Assembly (NCBI RefSeq): GCF_001310085.1
Contig: NZ_CP012643.1
Location: forward strand, 4,160,001 to 4,224,000
Length of the DNA: 64,000 bases
DNA from: Rufibacter tibetensis
GTDB lineage: Bacteria > Bacteroidota > Bacteroidia > Cytophagales > Hymenobacteraceae
Direction: 5' to 3'
Below the pieces are notes generated by a model that made no database searches, was not told the origin of the DNA, and was given only the letters and a program-made list of their open reading frames with translations. Every line of letters begins with the position of its first letter. Within the stretch, counting starts at the first letter, position 1. This document shows, one piece after another, positions 18,769-27,700 of this stretch. Both the position numbers and the translations under genes were made by a program.

Positions 18769-20760
18769 ATGAAACAACGCTTTACCGCTTTACAACTCTT
18801 TTCTTTCTTTAAGTTCTACCTGGTTTGCCTTTCCTTTTTGGTTTTCGCCCTTAAAACGCAAGCTCAGAGATTAACCAAAGAGATTCACTCCTGTGCTGCT
18901 GCCAGGATCAGCACAACTCCAGCTTTACTGGCAGATGGCATCACGTCAATTCCACACCGTGAGTTGATGCGGCAATATGACCTGCATTGGTATAAACTGG
19001 ACCTGAACCTGGAGCGCAACTCTCTTAATATAAGCGGCAATGTGACGCTGTTTGCCTCAGCCTTAGTTAATACCGTTTCGCAGTTTGCATTTGAACTTCA
19101 CCCCAACTTTACCATACAACAGGTTTTATTGGATGGGATTCCCTGCACTATTCGCCGAAACAACAGCGAGGTAATTGCGGAACTACCCACTGCCAAACGC
19201 GCGCAAGACAAATTACTGGTCCAGGTGTTTTATGAAGGCAGAGCACCATCAGGAGGAAGCGCGGCAATAGGTAATGGATTCAACACTGCTACGGCCCAGC
19301 CCTGGGGCCAACAGGTAACCTGGAGCTTAAGCGAGCCCTTCGCTGCCTCAGAATGGTTTCCGGTTAAACAGTTATTGTCTGACAAAGCCGATTCTGTGAC
19401 CGTATGGGTAACCACCGATGTCTCTAACAAAGTAGGTTCTAACGGGCTCTTGCAGAGAATTACCCCCATGCCTAACCAGAAGCACCGGTATGAGTGGAAA
19501 TCAAACTACCCCATTGCCTATTACCTAATTTCTGTGGCCGTGGGCCAATATGAAGAGTACTCTTTTGATGTAGCCATGCCCGGAGCACCTAAGCCCGTGT
19601 TAGTGCAGAACTACCTTTATCCCGGAGCATTAGCTACTTTTAAAACTGAGATAGACCGTACTGGTCCATTCCTGCAATTATTTTCTGAGTTATTTGGGGT
19701 GTACCCGTTCCACCAGGAAAAGTACGGCCACAGCATGGCACCTATTGGCGGCGGCATGGAACACCAGACCATGACTACCCAATCTACTTTTGAGTTTACC
19801 CTAACTGCCCATGAACTGGCTCACCAATGGTGGGGAGATGAAGTAACCAATGCTGACTGGAGCCACATCTGGTTGAACGAAGGGTTTGCCTCTTATAGTG
19901 AGTTGTTGGCCCTAGAACGACTTTGGGTTGGCGAAAGGCTTAACTGGCTGAACAAAGCAAACCAGAATGCCCTTGTACCTATGAAGGGGTCTGTTTTTGT
20001 AAAAGACAGCACAAACGTATCCCGTATTTTCAATTCTGCCCTCTCTTATGACAAAGGAGCCTTGGTGCTTCACATGCTTCGCCGCGCCCTGCAGAATGAT
20101 GCTTTGTTTTTCAGGATCTTACGCACCTATCGGGAAGAATATAAATACAAAGTAGCCACTACGCGTGATTTCCAACGGGTGGTTGAACAAGTAAGCGGCA
20201 AGCCTTTCCAATACTTTTTTGACCAATGGGTGTATGGCGAAGGCTACCCCATTTTCGACGTAGCTTGGGCGCAGGAGGGAAGCCAGGTGTATATCAGGAG
20301 CATTCAATCTTCTTCAAGTTCCAACACGCCACTTTTTACTACGGATGTGGAATACAAAATTAGCACCTCCTTGAAAGACACTGTTGTGCGGGTACAGCAT
20401 ACCAAGCAAATAGAAGACTATGCCTTTAAGATCTCAGGTACAATAACAGGAATTGAAGTAGACCCTGACCAATGGCTTTTGAATTCTGTAAGCGGTATCA
20501 GGCAAGATGCTTCTATCATTCCACCCGCTCAGTCTGAAGTGTTAGTGCTTTACCCGAACCCAACCTCAGGCCAGGTCTCCTTAAAAGGAAGAAAAGGACT
20601 TCCCACCCAAATTTCTATATACGATATGATCGGGAGACACATCAGAACTTTTACTCCTTCTGGCTCTTCTTTCTCAATTGCTGATTTGAGTTCAGGGGCT
20701 TACCTCCTGAAACTCATGTATGCAGAAGAGTCCGCCCAAGTTCGTATTTTAAAGTTGTAA
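18769..20760 (+). CDS. M1 family metallopeptidase with T9SS sorting domain
   Basis: A 663-residue exported aminopeptidase-like protein. A signal peptide ends near KTQAQ (residue 33). The M1 N-terminal beta domain is followed by the substrate motif GGGMEHQT (327-334, replacing the classical GAMEN). The zinc site HELAHQWWGD lies at 348-357, with the third ligand Glu371 in NEGFASYSE. The C-terminal 80 residues form a T9SS sorting domain (LYPNPTSGQVSLKG, SSGAYLLKLMY). It probably digests peptides at the cell surface. Confidence 0.93.
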   Translation: MKQRFTALQLFSFFKFYLVCLSFLVFALKTQAQRLTKEIHSCAAARISTTPALLADGITSIPHRELMRQYDLHWYKLDLNLERNSLNISGNVTLFASALVNTVSQFAFELHPNFTIQQVLLDGIPCTIRRNNSEVIAELPTAKRAQDKLLVQVFYEGRAPSGGSAAIGNGFNTATAQPWGQQVTWSLSEPFAASEWFPVKQLLSDKADSVTVWVTTDVSNKVGSNGLLQRITPMPNQKHRYEWKSNYPIAYYLISVAVGQYEEYSFDVAMPGAPKPVLVQNYLYPGALATFKTEIDRTGPFLQLFSELFGVYPFHQEKYGHSMAPIGGGMEHQTMTTQSTFEFTLTAHELAHQWWGDEVTNADWSHIWLNEGFASYSELLALERLWVGERLNWLNKANQNALVPMKGSVFVKDSTNVSRIFNSALSYDKGALVLHMLRRALQNDALFFRILRTYREEYKYKVATTRDFQRVVEQVSGKPFQYFFDQWVYGEGYPIFDVAWAQEGSQVYIRSIQSSSSSNTPLFTTDVEYKISTSLKDTVVRVQHTKQIEDYAFKISGTITGIEVDPDQWLLNSVSGIRQDASIIPPAQSEVLVLYPNPTSGQVSLKGRKGLPTQISIYDMIGRHIRTFTPSGSSFSIADLSSGAYLLKLMYAEESAQVRILKL

Positions 20761-20896
20761 TGGGAGCATTCTTATTTTTTTATAGGTTTTTTCCAACAAA
20801 TCTTTCTTTAATCAGTTTAAAGCTTTGCAAGTGTTTATTAAATAACTGCTTGTCGTTTTCTGCTCAAATTCTATAAACAGTTCCAAAACAATCTTT

Positions 20897-20911
20897 AGAT
20901 TAGTATAATCT
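20897..20911. promoter_or_regulatory. Short dyad upstream of GreA/B-like gene
   Basis: AGATTA-GTA-TAATCT is a perfect 6-bp dyad, 66 bp before the ATG at 20977. It could be an operator. It is short enough to be chance. Confidence 0.3.
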
Positions 20912-20976
20912 GATCCTTCCTCATAAGGAAAGAGCCATCATATATGTAATTGTCATCTGTTGTACCTAATAAAACT

Positions 20977-21453
20977 ATGTCTATGACTACTGAAACTACC
21001 CTCGATTTGGAGATAAAACATAGGTTACTAGAAGAGTGCCTTCGCCAGCAATCTGACTTTGTGGAGAACGCAAGAATGGCCATGGAAGAAGCCCAGGCAA
21101 GTGCAAATGAAAGCCAGGGAGCTATTGAAGATAAATTCGAATCTTTCAGGGAGGCCTGTCACATACAGCGTGATATGTTTGCCAAACAGTTAGACGAGGC
21201 CATTGGGAAGCTAAGTATCTTAAAACGCATTGTCCGGAACAAAGTCAATGAAGATGTTTCATTGGGCTCCGTTGTGCGCACAGATGCTCAGAACTACTTT
21301 ATTTCTGTAAGCCTTGGTGAGATCAACGTAGACGGCGAAAAATTCTTTGCTATCTCGGCGGCTTCGCCTGTTTTCCAGGCCATGGCCGGTAAAACGAAAG
21401 GGGAGTTCTTCACCTTCCGGGAAAAGAAGATCAACATACTGGACGTACACTAA
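20977..21453 (+). CDS. GreA/GreB-like coiled-coil protein
   Basis: A 158-residue protein from ATG 20977 (MSMTTETTLDLEIKHRLLEE). An in-frame TTG nine codons upstream is less likely. Residues about 10-85 are helical and charged, fitting an antiparallel coiled coil. The C-terminal half has SLGSVVRTD and ASPVFQAMAGKTKGEFFTF, which resembles the FKBP-like C-terminal domain of Gre transcript-cleavage factors. It is a divergent paralogue, so action on RNA polymerase is inferred, not shown. The gene ends 22 bp before a 35-bp inverted repeat. Confidence 0.7.
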   Translation: MSMTTETTLDLEIKHRLLEECLRQQSDFVENARMAMEEAQASANESQGAIEDKFESFREACHIQRDMFAKQLDEAIGKLSILKRIVRNKVNEDVSLGSVVRTDAQNYFISVSLGEINVDGEKFFAISAASPVFQAMAGKTKGEFFTFREKKINILDVH

Positions 21454-21475
21454 TCATCACTAGGCAAGCGAGCTA

Positions 21476-21549
21476 AGCAACCACTCTATAAAAGCAAAAC
21501 GGGGACCTCTCATAAGAGGTCCCCGTTTTGCTTTTATAGAGTGGTTGCT
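21476..21549. terminator. Bidirectional terminator, perfect 35-bp inverted repeat
   Basis: Arms 21476-21510 and 21515-21549 pair perfectly over 35 bp around a 4-nt CATA centre. The stem includes GCAAAACGGGGACCTCT. It sits between two convergent genes, 22 bp after one stop codon and immediately before the other. The A/T-rich outer stem supplies T tracts in both directions. The length is well above that of a normal intrinsic terminator. Confidence 0.88.
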
Positions 21550-21550
21550 C

Positions 21551-21979
21551 CTATTTAACCCTTGTCCAGGTTTGTGAGCGACCAATTAAAGAAATACCAA
21601 TGTATCCTTTCACTTCCAGTTTGTCATTGCTTAAAAGCTTCATGTATGAAGAGTAGGTTTTACCTGATTTTGGATCGTAGATGGTTCCATCATCCCACTT
21701 GTCTGAGCCTACAGGGGCAAAGTTTTTCAGGAACACTAACCCTAGTACCGGACGCTTCTGCAGTTTGGGGTCTGGGTTGAACTGATCTACTTTTGGTTTG
21801 CCATCCCGGTCTGGTTCTTTTAGCCAAATGATTTTGCCGCAAAGTTTGTCTCCGCACTGGTAAATTTCAAAGCGGGCTTCCTTCTCTTCGTTGGTCCAGA
21901 CGCCAATGGGAGATTTTTTCTGAGCCCAACTAAGGGTAGCTAAGCAAAGGAAAAAGGCTAACAAAAAGATATTTTTCAT
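21551..21979 (-). CDS. DUF2147 domain secreted protein
   Basis: A 142-residue exported protein with a signal peptide ending at LSWAQ. The remainder matches DUF2147: PIGVWTNEEKEARFEIYQCG, DKLCGKIIWLKEP, LVFLKNF and the terminal GRSQTWTRV. It probably folds as a small beta barrel or calycin-like domain. No function is established. Two Cys residues could form a disulfide. Confidence 0.87.
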   Translation of the reverse strand: MKNIFLLAFFLCLATLSWAQKKSPIGVWTNEEKEARFEIYQCGDKLCGKIIWLKEPDRDGKPKVDQFNPDPKLQKRPVLGLVFLKNFAPVGSDKWDDGTIYDPKSGKTYSSYMKLLSNDKLEVKGYIGISLIGRSQTWTRVK

Positions 21980-22100
21980 ACGTGTTGCTGATTGGTGGTT
22001 TTAGTTTTGGTTATTAAATATAAGCAAATAACTATCCAAAAATATTCTGCGGGTAAAGTTTCTCGTAGAAGGGGCAAAACCACTCTTAAGTCTAAATATC

Positions 22101-22478
22101 ATGCAGAAACGGCTTTTGCTAATACAAGGCGGTTATTTTGGCCTTACCGGTATCTGGCCTTTGCTGCACATGCCCAGTTTTCTGGCAGTGACCGGCCCAA
22201 AGAAAGAGGTGTGGTTGGTGGTTACCGTGGGGCTCCTGATTTTATCTATTGGAGCTGCCTTGCTCACTGCCGCCTTTCAAGCTGTTCAGGAAAGGAGTCC
22301 GGCTGTGTTGGGCTTCTTTAGTGCCGTTAGCATGGGGGCAGTAGATGTAAGGTATGCCTTGAATGATGTAATATTGGATGTGTACCTGTTAGATGCCATT
22401 CCAGAATTTATTTTTTCCTTAGGTTGGGTATGGATATTCTTCAAAAACAAAGACTTACAAAGCCTGAAAAAAACGTGA
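22101..22478 (+). CDS. Small four-helix membrane protein, unknown function
   Basis: A 125-residue protein with about four hydrophobic segments: FGLTGIWPLLHMPSFLAV, VWLVVTVGLLILSIGAALL, AVLGFFSAVSMGAVDV and FIFSLGWVWIFF. It ends in a basic tail (KNKDLQSLKKT). It resembles unnamed small membrane proteins of Cytophagales, but I assign no role. It is followed by the candidate RNA gene in the same direction. Confidence 0.7.
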   Translation: MQKRLLLIQGGYFGLTGIWPLLHMPSFLAVTGPKKEVWLVVTVGLLILSIGAALLTAAFQAVQERSPAVLGFFSAVSMGAVDVRYALNDVILDVYLLDAIPEFIFSLGWVWIFFKNKDLQSLKKT

Positions 22479-22494
22479 ATTTTTTCTTTAAAAC

Positions 22495-22525
22495 TTTTGA
22501 ACTTACCAACCGTTTTTTAACTTTA
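22495..22525 (+). promoter_or_regulatory. Bacteroidota-type promoter of candidate RNA gene
   Basis: TTTTG at 22495-22499 and TAACTTTA at 22518-22525, 18 nt apart, fit TTTG-N19-TAnnTTTG with one mismatch. The predicted start is near 22531. Confidence 0.6.
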
Positions 22526-22530
22526 TAGAA

Positions 22531-22825
22531 CGGAAGCGAGTGCTCCGGGCCCTTCTTAAACAACCATAAGTTACTTGGAAGTTTGGTTGGGTTTATGTCG
22601 GACTTAAAGAAAGGAGGTAAAAGTGTCTAATCCCAGTAAAAATGTATTAAGCCTAGCTCATGTGTCAACCGTTAACCGTGTTGAAGCTTGCTAACTAGAC
22701 TTTGTCTACTGGCGAATCCGGCATGAGGTAGCCCAATGCGACTGAGAGGCAGTTCTCTTTCGTGTCGCTTGATACCATTTCAAAGGATTCCGTACCCGGC
22801 TACTGCAGTGGCCGGGTATTTTTTT
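22531..22825 (+). ncRNA. Candidate structured non-coding RNA, about 295 nt
   Basis: No convincing open frame covers this stretch, yet it has a promoter match, consistent helices and an intrinsic terminator. Helices: CAACCA 22561-22566 with TGGTTG 22584-22589; CTAGCTCATG 22653-22662 with CATGAGGTAG 22722-22731 (9 of 10 pairs), closing a multi-branch loop that holds TCAAC 22665-22669/GTTGA 22680-22684 and TAGAC 22696-22700/GTCTA 22704-22708; and GCGAC 22738-22742 with GTCGC 22764-22768. The terminator stem is TACCCGGC 22793-22800 with GCCGGGTA 22811-22818, followed by seven T. Nothing downstream runs in the same direction, so it is not a leader. I do not see tmRNA, RNase P or SRP RNA signatures. 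Confidence 0.6.
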
Positions 22826-23035
22826 GCCCATTTAATGCGCTTAATATACTGTATATATACTGGTATTCAGGTAATTGGGTTTTGAAGGAATTTAATGTTA
22901 GGCTTTTGTCTCCTAACATCTGTTTGCTTCTAAATGTACAGAAAGGCTATCTGTTTAGGTGGAAGTAGCTTTAATTTTGTAGATTCTGAAGGTGTACCTT
23001 TTGATAATCTTTAGCAGTAATGTTCAAAAGTTTGC

Positions 23036-23066
23036 TTCAAAGCAGTTTATAGAAAACTGCCTTTAA
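23036..23066. repeat. Dispersed palindrome copy after NlpC/P60 gene
   Basis: The core GCAGTTT-atag-AAAACTGC (22-nt centre at 23042-23060) is extended by partly paired A/T flanks. It is 14 bp past the leftward stop codon at 23080. The minus strand has no T tract after it. Confidence 0.65.
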
Positions 23067-23079
23067 ACAATAAATGAAT

Positions 23080-23676
23080 CTAAGGCAGTACTCTCCGGAT
23101 GTCCAAAAACCGTTTCTGGTACAAGGTGCCTTCTGCTTCACTTACTTTCACGCCCCCGTTAGAGGAAGAATGCACAAACTGAATGGCTTTGGGTGGGTTG
23201 GTAATGACAATTCCTATATGTCCTGGGGTGCGGTCTTCCAGGTTAGTACCGGTGAATACAATCAGGTCTCCCTTTTTAGCTTCCTGCATAGAAACACTCT
23301 CGCCTAGTTTTGCCTGATAGGTGGTGCCATGGGGAATGCTCATTCCAAATTGTTGAAAGACATAGGTGATGAACCCAGAGCAATCAAACCCTTCTTCTGT
23401 AACCCCACCGTACGTATAGTCTGCTCCGTAACGTTGCAGGGCAAAGGCTACTACACTATCGGCTTTGGTCGCATACTTTCCTTCCAGAACTCCTAGTGAA
23501 GCAGGATGGGCATCAGCCAGAGTGGTTGCCACGGAATCCTGGTGGAAGACTTTGTCGCCTCCGTCTGAACTGATTTGTCTTACTTTATCGCCCAGCAGGT
23601 CACCTTGCCCGAAAATAGTTTTGTACAGTACCAGCGCAGATAGGAGCACCCCAAAGATGATCCATATTTTTTTCAT
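23080..23676 (-). CDS. NlpC/P60 family cysteine peptidase
   Basis: A 198-residue membrane-anchored or secreted peptidase. An N-terminal hydrophobic segment (IWIIFGVLLSALVLY) is uncleaved by appearance. The NlpC/P60 domain occupies about 70-198, with catalytic Cys99 in GFDCSGFITYVF, His153 in PGHIGIVI, and a later polar residue in IQFVHSSSNGG. Such enzymes cut gamma-D-glutamyl-diamino acid bonds in peptidoglycan stem peptides. It probably acts in wall turnover in the periplasm. Confidence 0.92.
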   Translation of the reverse strand: MKKIWIIFGVLLSALVLYKTIFGQGDLLGDKVRQISSDGGDKVFHQDSVATTLADAHPASLGVLEGKYATKADSVVAFALQRYGADYTYGGVTEEGFDCSGFITYVFQQFGMSIPHGTTYQAKLGESVSMQEAKKGDLIVFTGTNLEDRTPGHIGIVITNPPKAIQFVHSSSNGGVKVSEAEGTLYQKRFLDIRRVLP

Positions 23677-23803
23677 ATTTTGATTCTTTCACCTCCTTAC
23701 GTTTAAGCCTTGGCCTATGGTTACCCCTAGGGGGCAATTCCTTGGAAAGCCAGCTTTTTAGCCGTATCATTAAAGTTTAAAATTAATTTCCCAAAACAAG
23801 TTT

Positions 23804-25606
23804 ATGCAAAAAACAATCCAATCCTGGGCGTTTGGAGTGCTACTGCTTCTGGCAATGGCTCTCTCATCTTCCGCTGTTGCTGCGCCTTCTATTTCTTACC
23901 GCCTTTCAATGCCTCAGCCCCACACGCACTATTTTGAGGTAGAGATGAGGCTGGCGGGTTTTAAAGGAAAAAACCAGGAAGTGACAATGCCAGTATGGGC
24001 CCCTGGTTCTTACCTGATCAGAGAATTTCCTAAAGACGTAGAAGCCTTTCAGGCCTTTGTGGGAAACACTGCGGTAAAAGCTGAGAAGACCGACAAGAAC
24101 ACCTGGCGCGTAGCCACTGGTGGCAAAGACGTTACGGTGAAGTACAAAGTGTATGCGTATGAACTGAGCGTGCGCACCAGCTTTATTGACGCAAGCCATG
24201 GTTACCTGAACGGAACCAGTGTCTTCATGTACCCTGAAGGCCACAAAGACCTACCTTCCACCTTGACGGTGGTTCCTTTCAAAGGGTGGAGCAAGGTGTC
24301 TACCGGGTTACCGCAAGTTTCGGGTCAACCTTTTACCTACCGGGCTCAGAATTATGATGTGTTGGCAGATTCCCCTATAGAGATTGGAAACCACGAAATC
24401 CTTTCCTTTGAAAGCAATGGGGTGAAGCATGAGGTGGCCATGTACGGCGAAGCCAACTATGACCCCAAAAAGCTCACTGCTGACATGAAGCGGGTGACCG
24501 AAGAGGCTACAAAGGTTTTCGGAGAACTTCCGTTCAACTATTACTTGTTCATTGTCCATAACCTGGCAAGCGGCGGGGGCGGTCTGGAGCACTTGAACTC
24601 TACAACCCTGCACGCTACCCGAACGGCTTACGGCTCTGAAAGGACGTACGAAGGCTTCCTGAACCTGGTGGCCCATGAATACTTTCACCTTTGGAATGTA
24701 AAGCGACTTAGGCCAATTGCCTTGGGCCCGTTTGATTATAACCAGGAAAACTACTCCCGCATGCTGTGGGTTTCTGAAGGATTCACCACCTATTATGCAG
24801 ATTTAATCATGCGCCGTGCGGGCTTTACCTCTGAGCGGGAGCACTTGGATAGAATTGCCAGCAGCATTACCAGCGTGGAAAATACCCCCGGTAATAAAGT
24901 AGTTTCAGCGGCCCAATCAAGCTTTGATGCCTGGATCAAACAGTACCGCCCCGATGAGAACTCTTACAACACGCACCTTTCCTACTACAGCAAAGGCGCT
25001 TTATTAGGCATGTTGCTGGACATGGAGATTCTAAGAGCCACCAACGGAACCAAAAGCTTAGATGACGCCATGAAAGCGCTATATGACCAATACTATAAAA
25101 AGCAGAATCGCGGCTTCACTGATAAAGAGTTTCAGCAAGGCATAGAGAAGTTCACTGGTAAGTTAATGGATGAGTTCTTTCAGAAGTATGTGTACGGTGT
25201 GGAGACCCCAGACTACAATTCTTTCCTGAGCACCGTTGGCATCACTCTCACTGACGTAAACAAAGGCACTAATCAACCATTGTTGGGAGCAGGAATTTCT
25301 ACTGCTTCCGGAAGACCCATCGTTACTACAGTGACCAGAAACGGAAGTGCGTGGCAAGCTGGTCTTAACGTGAATGATGAAATCATTGGCATAAACGGGT
25401 ATCGGGTCTCTGATGACATCAACAAATCCATTCCGGCGTATGCCGTGGGAGATATAGTAGAGTTGGTAGTGAGCAGAGCCGGGCAATTGATGATTTTGCC
25501 AGTCACGTTGCTGAAAGACCAGACTCTCAGATACCAAGCTTCAATGGTTAATCCTCTTACTGAAGCTCAGAAAAAGAACTATCTTAAATGGGTGAGTAGC
25601 AAATAA
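23804..25606 (+). CDS. M61 family glycyl aminopeptidase with PDZ domain
   Basis: A 600-residue exported metallopeptidase. The signal peptide ends near SSSAVAAP. The M61 N-terminal domain contains APGSYLIREF. The catalytic domain has the zinc motif HEYFHLWNVKRLRP starting at residue 291 and VSEGFTTYYADL carrying the third ligand. A C-terminal PDZ domain (about 500-575, NGSAWQAGLNVNDEIIGING) follows. The family removes N-terminal glycine or alanine from peptides. Length and domain order match the family. Confidence 0.93.
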   Translation: MQKTIQSWAFGVLLLLAMALSSSAVAAPSISYRLSMPQPHTHYFEVEMRLAGFKGKNQEVTMPVWAPGSYLIREFPKDVEAFQAFVGNTAVKAEKTDKNTWRVATGGKDVTVKYKVYAYELSVRTSFIDASHGYLNGTSVFMYPEGHKDLPSTLTVVPFKGWSKVSTGLPQVSGQPFTYRAQNYDVLADSPIEIGNHEILSFESNGVKHEVAMYGEANYDPKKLTADMKRVTEEATKVFGELPFNYYLFIVHNLASGGGGLEHLNSTTLHATRTAYGSERTYEGFLNLVAHEYFHLWNVKRLRPIALGPFDYNQENYSRMLWVSEGFTTYYADLIMRRAGFTSEREHLDRIASSITSVENTPGNKVVSAAQSSFDAWIKQYRPDENSYNTHLSYYSKGALLGMLLDMEILRATNGTKSLDDAMKALYDQYYKKQNRGFTDKEFQQGIEKFTGKLMDEFFQKYVYGVETPDYNSFLSTVGITLTDVNKGTNQPLLGAGISTASGRPIVTTVTRNGSAWQAGLNVNDEIIGINGYRVSDDINKSIPAYAVGDIVELVVSRAGQLMILPVTLLKDQTLRYQASMVNPLTEAQKKNYLKWVSSK

Positions 25607-25661
25607 TGTTTAAGGCGTATTTTCCTAAAACAAGCTTAAATCAGGATTTCCCACTTACTTT

Positions 25662-25709
25662 CCTTAAAACAGAACAGCCACCCAAAAAGGTGGCTGTTCT
25701 GTTTTAAGG
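25662..25709. terminator. Bidirectional terminator between M61 and kup genes
   Basis: A perfect 21-bp stem (25662-25682 with 25689-25709) starts CCTTAAAACAGAACAGCC and has a 6-nt loop. It lies between convergent genes. The outer stem TTAAAACAG/CTGTTTTAA repeats the letters of the dispersed palindrome family, though as flanks rather than as the centre. Confidence 0.92.
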
Positions 25710-25756
25710 CTATTATAAAAAAATGCTTTTTTAATGCTTTATCTAAATAGCGTACA

Positions 25757-27700
25757 TCAAATTCTTTTCAGCTCTATTTCACGAGCTGGTTTAATGATCA
25801 ACGGCACTTTCTCTATTTTAACAGAGCTGGTATCCAGACCAAACCATTTGCCTTCAGAAGTGGTAAACTGCTTTATACTGAAATAGGACTGCATAATGGT
25901 GTTCTCCCAGAAAGGAAGGTCATTTTCATAACTCAGGAATTTCTCCAGCACCACAAACCGGAAATCCCCAATTAGATTTTGCTTGTTCAAGGAACTGTAG
26001 CGGCTGGTGATGTCTACCTCTTTGTTCTTCACCAAATCTTCCACCACTTTCCGGAAGAAAAGGTTAATGCGTTGCTCTACCCGGAAACCTAGGTTGAAGT
26101 CGATTCGCACTACATCCTGGCTTGCCAGCACCTTTACTTTGTATTCCATGGTATACGGTTCATCTACGGTGTTCACGTGAATGAACCAGTAGATGTCTGC
26201 CCGTTTTGGTCGCTTTTGGAAGATAGAGTAAATAATCTTTGATTCTATGTCAGTGGTGCGGTCTGCGCTGGTCATGAACACCAGGTGCGTGGCATATTTT
26301 GGAATAGAATCGTCCTCGCTTAATTCCCTTAAGGCAGGCACATATTCCGGCAGTGACACATACTCGGTCAGGCGCCGCTTAATATAGAATGCCTTCAGCC
26401 AGATGTACATCACTGAGATTAGAAGAAACCCTATTACTAAAGTAACCCATCCGCCGTGCGGAAATTTGATGAGGTTAGCTATCAAGAAGGAGCCTTCAAT
26501 TGCCAGGTAAACCGCTAAGAACAGCCATACCCAAACTTTCGCCACTCTTTTGGTGATGAGGTAAAAGCTTAGCAGGGTAGTGGTCATCAACATGGTCATG
26601 GTAATTGCCAAACCATAGGCTGCTTCCATATTGTGGGATTCCCTGAAATACAATACCACGCCCACACAACCCAGTAAAAGCAACCAGTTCATGCTGGGTA
26701 CATACAGCTGGCCTTTTACGTTAGTAGGGTAGATGAGCCGTACCTTCGGCCACATGTTCAATCGTATGGCTTCGCCAATCAAGGTGAAAGAGCCTGTAAT
26801 TAGGGCCTGACTTGCAATGATGGCAGCAATGGTAGCAATGATAATCCCTATAAGCAGGAACCACTCTGGCATGATACCATAGAAAGGGTTATTGGTAGAA
26901 TGCCCCACCAATTGTCTACCTTCAAATTGCATTAGCCATGCCCCTTGCCCAAAGTAGTTAAGCAGAAGACAAGTTTTGACAAATACCCAGCTGATCCGGA
27001 TGTTTCCTTTTCCGCAATGGCCTAGGTCTGAGTACAAGGCTTCGGCCCCGGTGGTACAAAGGAAAACTGCCCCTAAAAGCCAGAACCCACCCGGGTAGTT
27101 GACGAGCAGGTCATAGGCATAATAAGGATTCAAGGACTTTAGTACTTCAGGGTGCTGAAGCACTGAGTTTACCCCTAAAGCAGCCAGCATACTGAACCAG
27201 ATAAACATCACCGGTCCAAACGCCTTACCTACAATCTGGGTCCCGAAGCTCTGCAGCAAGAAAAGGAGCACCAAAATGCCAATCACAATAGGTACCGTTG
27301 GAATGTCTGGGTTTAGGATCAGCAGACCCTCTACCGCCGAGGAGACGGAGATTGGCGGCGTAATGATTCCATCTGCCAGCAGGGCACTACCTCCCAGAAT
27401 GGCGGGAACAGTGAGCCATTTGGCGTGTCGCCGCACTAAGGCATAAAGGGAAAATATACCACCTTCCCCTTTGTTGTCGGCCTGTAAAGTAAGCACTACA
27501 TACTTGATGGTGGTTTGAAGGGTGAGAGTCCAGACTACACAGGAAATGCCGCCATACACTAATGTTGCGTTGATAGGGGTTGACCCTATAATGGCCTTCA
27601 TCACATAAAGAGGGGAAGTTCCTATGTCACCGTAGATGATTCCAAGGGCAATCAGTAAACCTGCTCCTGATACTCGTTGAGCGTGGTTAGAATTATTCAT
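25757..27700 (-). CDS. kup: Kup-type potassium uptake transporter
   Basis: A 647-residue KUP/HAK/KT transporter, a proton-coupled potassium importer in the inner membrane. The hallmark GIIYGDIGTSPLYVMKAI is near residue 18. Around twelve hydrophobic helices follow up to about residue 450 (for example ALLADGIITPPISVSSAVEG), then a cytoplasmic C-terminal domain. Length matches Kup (about 620-650). It stands alone, with a 361-bp AT-rich gap upstream in which I see no other feature. Confidence 0.95.
   Translation of the reverse strand: MNNSNHAQRVSGAGLLIALGIIYGDIGTSPLYVMKAIIGSTPINATLVYGGISCVVWTLTLQTTIKYVVLTLQADNKGEGGIFSLYALVRRHAKWLTVPAILGGSALLADGIITPPISVSSAVEGLLILNPDIPTVPIVIGILVLLFLLQSFGTQIVGKAFGPVMFIWFSMLAALGVNSVLQHPEVLKSLNPYYAYDLLVNYPGGFWLLGAVFLCTTGAEALYSDLGHCGKGNIRISWVFVKTCLLLNYFGQGAWLMQFEGRQLVGHSTNNPFYGIMPEWFLLIGIIIATIAAIIASQALITGSFTLIGEAIRLNMWPKVRLIYPTNVKGQLYVPSMNWLLLLGCVGVVLYFRESHNMEAAYGLAITMTMLMTTTLLSFYLITKRVAKVWVWLFLAVYLAIEGSFLIANLIKFPHGGWVTLVIGFLLISVMYIWLKAFYIKRRLTEYVSLPEYVPALRELSEDDSIPKYATHLVFMTSADRTTDIESKIIYSIFQKRPKRADIYWFIHVNTVDEPYTMEYKVKVLASQDVVRIDFNLGFRVEQRINLFFRKVVEDLVKNKEVDITSRYSSLNKQNLIGDFRFVVLEKFLSYENDLPFWENTIMQSYFSIKQFTTSEGKWFGLDTSSVKIEKVPLIIKPAREIELKRI

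Noticed and set aside
22531-22825. tmRNA, RNase P RNA or SRP RNA.
   Set aside because: No T-arm and tRNA-like end, no GAGGAAAGUCC-type P4 signature, and no SRP tetraloop motif were seen. The region is reported as an unassigned RNA instead.
22531-22825. Riboswitch or leader of a downstream gene.
   Set aside because: The next gene in the same direction starts about 970 bp past the terminator, and the gene in between runs the opposite way.
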